Source: Actinomycetales bacterium
GTDB lineage: Bacteria > Actinomycetota > Actinomycetes > S36-B12 > UBA5976
Assembly (NCBI GenBank): GCA_018969715.1
Contig: JAGWXT010000002.1
Coordinates: 62,001-126,000 of the forward strand
DNA: 64,000 nucleotides
Direction: 5' to 3'
Positions 60,952 to 64,000 of this stretch are shown here, piece by piece. The notes under the pieces are model-generated. The model was not told where the DNA came from, did not search any database, and worked only from the letters and a program-made list of their open reading frames with translations. Position 1 is the first letter of the stretch; the number at the start of each line of letters is the position of its first letter. The position numbers and the translations under genes were made by a program.

Positions 60952-61800
60952 GTGACCGGCGAGGACAATCCGTGGGCGCCCACCGAGACCGCCCAACAGG
61001 TCACCCGGCCAGTGGCGGGCGCGTCGTGGCCGGGCGCGCCGTGGCCGGGCGCGCCGGGGCCGGCCACCGTCGCGATGCAGGCTGGCCGCCCCGTCCGGGT
61101 GCCCCGGTGGGGCCTGCCCTCGGCTATCGCGGCCGTCCTCGCGGCCATCGCGCTGCCCGGGGTGGTCACCCTCCCGGCCCTGATCGGCCCCGGTGGGGTG
61201 CCCGTCCAGGCACCGCCATCGGGACTGGTGCCCCTGAGCACATCGCTGCTGCTGCTGGCCCTGCTGGCTCAGTGGCTGCCGATGGCGGGTATTCCGCTGC
61301 TGGTGAGCGTCCTGCGCGGGAATGGGCCACGGCTGGACTTCGGGCTGTCGATCGCGCGCCGTGATCTCGCTCCCGGGATCCTCGGCGGGCTGGTCGCAGT
61401 CGGCCTCGCCCTCATTGTCGCCCTGCTGACCTTCCTCGTCTACGGGGAGTTCCAGTCCAGCGCCGAGCAACTACTGGGGCTGCTCGAGCGCGGGCCCTAC
61501 CTGATCATCGCCATCATCGTGGGGGTCGTCATCGCCGCACCGCTGGTGGAGGAGATCTGCTTCCGGGGGCTGCTCTGGGGTGCGCTGGCCAAGCGCGGCC
61601 TGTCGCCTTGGTGGGCCACCGTCATCAGCGCGGCCGCCTTCGCCGCCCTCCACCTTGAGCCGGTGCGATTCATCCTGCTGTTCGGCACCGGCCTCGTCCT
61701 GGGCTACCTGCGTCAGCGCACCGGCCGTCTCGGGCCGCCGATCATCGCCCATGCCGTGAACAACGGCATCGCCGCCCTCGGCCTCATCGCCGCGGTGTAG
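60952..61800 (+). CDS. CPBP-family intramembrane metalloprotease
   Basis: 282 residues with about seven membrane helices after a Pro/Gly-rich N-terminus of 50 residues. The catalytic motifs are EEICFRG (E200, E201, R205), FAALHLEP (H234) and HAVNNG near the C-terminus, which define the CAAX-protease/bacteriocin-processing (Abi) family. Natural substrates are unknown. The N-terminal cytoplasmic part has a 15-bp repeat encoding WPGAP twice. It starts at GTG 25 bases after sahH. Confidence 0.88.
   Translation: MTGEDNPWAPTETAQQVTRPVAGASWPGAPWPGAPGPATVAMQAGRPVRVPRWGLPSAIAAVLAAIALPGVVTLPALIGPGGVPVQAPPSGLVPLSTSLLLLALLAQWLPMAGIPLLVSVLRGNGPRLDFGLSIARRDLAPGILGGLVAVGLALIVALLTFLVYGEFQSSAEQLLGLLERGPYLIIAIIVGVVIAAPLVEEICFRGLLWGALAKRGLSPWWATVISAAAFAALHLEPVRFILLFGTGLVLGYLRQRTGRLGPPIIAHAVNNGIAALGLIAAV
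61026..61055 (+). repeat. Two in-frame 15-bp repeats in the CPBP protease
   Basis: TGGCCGGGCGCGCCG at 61026-61040 is repeated exactly at 61041-61055 and encodes WPGAP twice in the cytoplasmic N-terminus. Confidence 0.93.
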
Positions 61801-61859
61801 CACCCGCCGGGTGCACCTGCGCCCCCGCGAGGACGACGAGGACGGGTGGTCGCCCGGCC

Positions 61860-62849
61860 CTACTCAGGCCGGTTGAGCTGTGCCGCCAGCCCGGGCTCGG
61901 CGCGCAGGCGCAGGTCTGTGTAAAGCATTCCCATGCCGACGCCGATGAACGGCAGCATGACGGTGAAGCCCACCATCACCCCAATCGTCGAGGCGAAGAC
62001 CGCCAGCGTCGACGGGCTGTCGGCGGCGGTGGCCGCACCCACGATCGCGAACGGGAACTGCACCACGGTGGCGAGCACCTGCCCGAGCAGGACGATCATG
62101 AGCGCAACCCCGAAGGCGCGCCATCCGCGCCGGCGGACAACCGACCATCCGCGCCGGACCGCATCGGCGAGCGAACCCCCCTCGAGGATGAGCGCAACCG
62201 GGGCGAGCATCAACCGGGTCCACAGGAATGCCGCGATCGGCACGGTCACGAGCATGCTGAGCACCATTGCGGCGATGGCCGACTCCGGCTGGGTCGACAG
62301 CGAGCGCATGCTCAGGAGCAGCGGGAGCAGCACCACGCCGCCGAGCACGCCGGTGATGAGGACGGTGAGGGCCAGCAGGCGCGGCAGCAGGGGGCGCATC
62401 CGCTGCCAGGTCCGCTCCCAGTCCAGCGGCTGGCCGCGCACAGCCGCCCCGGTGATGGGGGCGGTCACGCCCGCGGCCAGGGTCTGCAGCACCAGCCCGA
62501 CGATGAACGACACCGCAGCCGCGATGAGGATCGGGCCCGATGCCAGCAGCAGGTCGCGCGCCTGCTCGGGGGTGACCTGGGTGCCGGGATCGGGCAGTGC
62601 CGCGGCCGGGACCACCCCCCGGCTGGTGAGGTAGGCCTGTGAGAGCAGCTGCGCGGCGCCGCCGAGCAGGGCCAGCACCCCGCCAACGCTCAGGGCGATG
62701 CGCGCACTGCGCCGCAGGGTGGCCACCGTCGCTTCGAGCAGCTCGCCCAGCCGCAGTCCGCGCAGTGGGATCACCCCGGGACGCGCGGCAGCCGGCTCCC
62801 CACTGGACGGGGGCGGGGGCGGGGGCGGCGGACCCCAGCCACCGGACAT
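61860..62849 (-). CDS. Multi-pass membrane protein next to mtrAB
   Basis: 329 residues from ATG 62849 (GGGGTG upstream); a GTG at 62858 would add three. A proline-rich N-terminus is followed by PLRGLRLGELLEATVATLRRSARI and six hydrophobic segments, matching actinobacterial proteins annotated with a glycerophosphodiester phosphodiesterase membrane domain. No catalytic domain is visible, so an enzymatic role is not supported. It is divergent from mtrA and convergent with the CPBP protease gene. Genes of this kind are frequent next to mtrAB in actinomycetes. Confidence 0.75.
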   Translation of the reverse strand: MSGGWGPPPPPPPPSSGEPAAARPGVIPLRGLRLGELLEATVATLRRSARIALSVGGVLALLGGAAQLLSQAYLTSRGVVPAAALPDPGTQVTPEQARDLLLASGPILIAAAVSFIVGLVLQTLAAGVTAPITGAAVRGQPLDWERTWQRMRPLLPRLLALTVLITGVLGGVVLLPLLLSMRSLSTQPESAIAAMVLSMLVTVPIAAFLWTRLMLAPVALILEGGSLADAVRRGWSVVRRRGWRAFGVALMIVLLGQVLATVVQFPFAIVGAATAADSPSTLAVFASTIGVMVGFTVMLPFIGVGMGMLYTDLRLRAEPGLAAQLNRPE

Positions 62850-62931
62850 CAGCGACACCCCAGGCGGCCGGGTTGAGCGTCCATGCCCTCAGTGTCCCCC
62901 ATCCGCGACCCCGAGGTGCCACGATGGGCCG

Positions 62932-63606
62932 ATGGCGACAGTCCTCGTCATCGATGACGATCCCGCCCTTGCCGAGATGCTCGGCATCGTCCTTCGTGAT
63001 GAGCAGCTCATCCCCGTCTTCTGCGCCGACGGGGCCCAGGCGGTGGCGGTCTTCCGGGCCACGGTCCCCGATCTGGTCCTGCTGGACCTCATGCTGCCCG
63101 GCTGCGATGGGGTGACCGTGTGCGAGGCGATCCGCGAGGAGTCCGGGGTGCCGATCGTCATGCTCACAGCGCGCGGCGATACCAACGATGTCGTCACCGG
63201 GCTGGAGGCGGGGGCCGATGACTACATCATCAAGCCCTTCAAGCCGTCCGAGCTGATGGCCCGGATCCGGGCTCGCCTGCGCCGAGGTGAGGATCTCGGC
63301 CCCCGTCACCTCAGTGTCGGTCACGTCCACATCGACGTCGATGGCCATGTGGTCACCAGGGATGGCGTGGCGGTGTCACTGACGCCACTGGAGTTCGACC
63401 TGCTGGTCACGATGGCCCGTCGGCCATGGCATGTCTTCACCCGCGACCAACTGCTCAATGAGGTGTGGGGGTACCGGCATCCGGCTGACACCCGGCTGGT
63501 CAACGTCCACATTCAGCGCCTGCGGTCCAAAATCGAGCACGACCCCGACCACCCGCAGGTCATCCTCACCGTGCGAGGCGTGGGGTACCGGGCCGGCACG
63601 ACGTGA
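62932..63606 (+). CDS. mtrA: Response regulator MtrA
   Basis: 224-residue OmpR-family regulator. D52 in VLLDLMLPGCDG is the phosphoacceptor, and LTARGDTNDVVTGLEAGADDY and IIKPFKPSELMARIRARLRR are characteristic of MtrA. The winged helix has TPLEFDLLVTMARRP, LLNEVWGYRHPADTRLVNVH and TVRGVGYRAG. MtrA controls cell division, wall hydrolases and replication in actinomycetes. Its stop overlaps the mtrB start as GTGA. Position after sahH agrees with mycobacterial and streptomycete gene order. Confidence 0.95.
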   Translation: MATVLVIDDDPALAEMLGIVLRDEQLIPVFCADGAQAVAVFRATVPDLVLLDLMLPGCDGVTVCEAIREESGVPIVMLTARGDTNDVVTGLEAGADDYIIKPFKPSELMARIRARLRRGEDLGPRHLSVGHVHIDVDGHVVTRDGVAVSLTPLEFDLLVTMARRPWHVFTRDQLLNEVWGYRHPADTRLVNVHIQRLRSKIEHDPDHPQVILTVRGVGYRAGTT

Positions 63607-64000
63607 TCTGGACGGTGAGCCACGCCGCGCGGGACCTGCGCGCCCGCTGGCACGGCTCACTGCAGGTGCGTGTGCTCTCGCTGACGCTCGCACTGAGCCT
63701 GCTCATCACCGTCGCCGCCGCGGTGCTGCTGGTCTCGCGGGTCCGCGATGGCGTGCTGGTGCAGGCACGGGAGCAGGACCTCGTGGAGTCCAATGCCGCA
63801 CTGCTGGAGGCGCAACGGGTGATCGCAGCCACCGACACGGGAGCCGATCCCTCCGGGGGGACAGCGGTCATCGACACCGTGGTCTCAGCGCTCGCGCTGC
63901 GCGCCGGCACCCCGGGCCTATTCGATGTGCTCCTGCTCGCCTCGCCCGACCTCGCGCGCGCAGGCGCCCCGGAGCGGGGGACGAACCTGGCCAGCGTTGC
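63603..64000 (+). CDS. mtrB: Sensor kinase MtrB (N-terminal part)
   Basis: The window holds the first 132 codons from the GTG at 63603. The visible part has the MtrB-like cytoplasmic lead ARWHGSLQVRVLSLTL, a membrane helix (LALSLLITVAAAVLLV) and the start of the extracytoplasmic sensor domain. The kinase domains lie beyond the window. Identification rests on this N-terminus and the GTGA coupling to mtrA. Confidence 0.9.
   Translation, partial: MIWTVSHAARDLRARWHGSLQVRVLSLTLALSLLITVAAAVLLVSRVRDGVLVQAREQDLVESNAALLEAQRVIAATDTGADPSGGTAVIDTVVSALALRAGTPGLFDVLLLASPDLARAGAPERGTNLASV

Noticed and set aside
61801-61859. Intrinsic terminator between the CPBP protease and membrane protein genes
   Set aside because: Only a 5-bp stem (CACCC-GCC-GGGTG) was found and no T-run, too weak to annotate.

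Overview
The window is about 64 kb of very GC-rich, gene-dense DNA from an actinomycete (phylum Actinomycetota, class Actinomycetes). The evidence is a WhiB regulator, an MtrA/MtrB two-component pair, a complete FbiA/FbiB/FbiC set for coenzyme F420, an acyl-CoA carboxylase with the actinobacterial epsilon subunit, and an LpdA-type quinone reductase without its first redox cysteine. Many GTG starts and GTGA/ATGA start-stop overlaps fit too. I cannot name a genus. Genes cover almost everything; no gene-free stretch exceeds 300 bases (the longest are 55384-55617 and 28765-28943). I saw no rRNA, tRNA, CRISPR array, insertion sequence or phage gene.

Layout. (1) 1-2898: C-terminal part of a large NAD-glutamate dehydrogenase. 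(2) 2970-9454, minus strand: a deoxyribonucleoside catabolic set (purine nucleoside phosphorylase, phosphosugar mutase, deoxyribose-phosphate aldolase, aldehyde dehydrogenase and a half-length aldehyde dehydrogenase) plus a gamma-glutamylcyclotransferase-like protein. (3) 9508-12144: a membrane GT2 and a UDP-GlcNAc 2-epimerase. (4) 12219-18956: LpdA, the acyl-CoA carboxylase alpha/epsilon/beta genes around maf, and biotin ligase. (5) 18996-49210: an accessory block for a surface polymer. It holds a two-component system coupled to a sulfotransferase, CysD and CysNC for PAPS, a second sulfotransferase, RmlA, two LCP ligases, a Wzm/Wzt-type ABC exporter, a UDP-ManNAc-dehydrogenase-like enzyme with a second 2-epimerase, six further glycosyltransferases, a secreted PslG-like hydrolase and a SpoIID-like secreted protein. 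(6) 49272-64000: mannose-1-phosphate guanylyltransferase, FbiB, FbiA, FbiC, WhiB, a DUF3499 protein, phosphomannomutase, a Trm112-like protein, ManA, SahH, a CAAX-type protease, a membrane protein, MtrA and the start of MtrB.

From memory of the Mycobacterium tuberculosis map, the housekeeping genes here run in the same order as the Rv3308-to-Rv3245 interval (deoD/pmmB, lpdA, accA3, maf, accE5, accD5, birA, LCP, manC, fbiB/fbiA, whiB2, manB, manA, sahH, mtrA, mtrB). The polysaccharide and sulfation genes lie between birA and manC, so block 5 looks like a variable cargo region in a conserved backbone. The simplest model is that sugar nucleotides (UDP-ManNAc, probably UDP-ManNAcA, dTDP-glucose, GDP-mannose) are built into a glycan by the cytoplasmic transferases and sulfated from PAPS. 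The glycan would then be exported by the ABC transporter, attached to the wall by LCP proteins and trimmed by the secreted hydrolase.

Two features run across the whole window. First, short tandem duplications are frequent. Inside genes their units are multiples of three (15, 24, 27, 30, 33, 42 bp), so they add residues without breaking the frame; the most striking puts five 9-residue repeats into biotin ligase beside its catalytic motif. Between genes or at stop codons other unit sizes occur (10, 16, 23, 41 bp). Second, many operon heads carry a TANNNT-type -10 hexamer 6 or 8 bases before the start codon, which suggests leaderless or nearly leaderless mRNAs.
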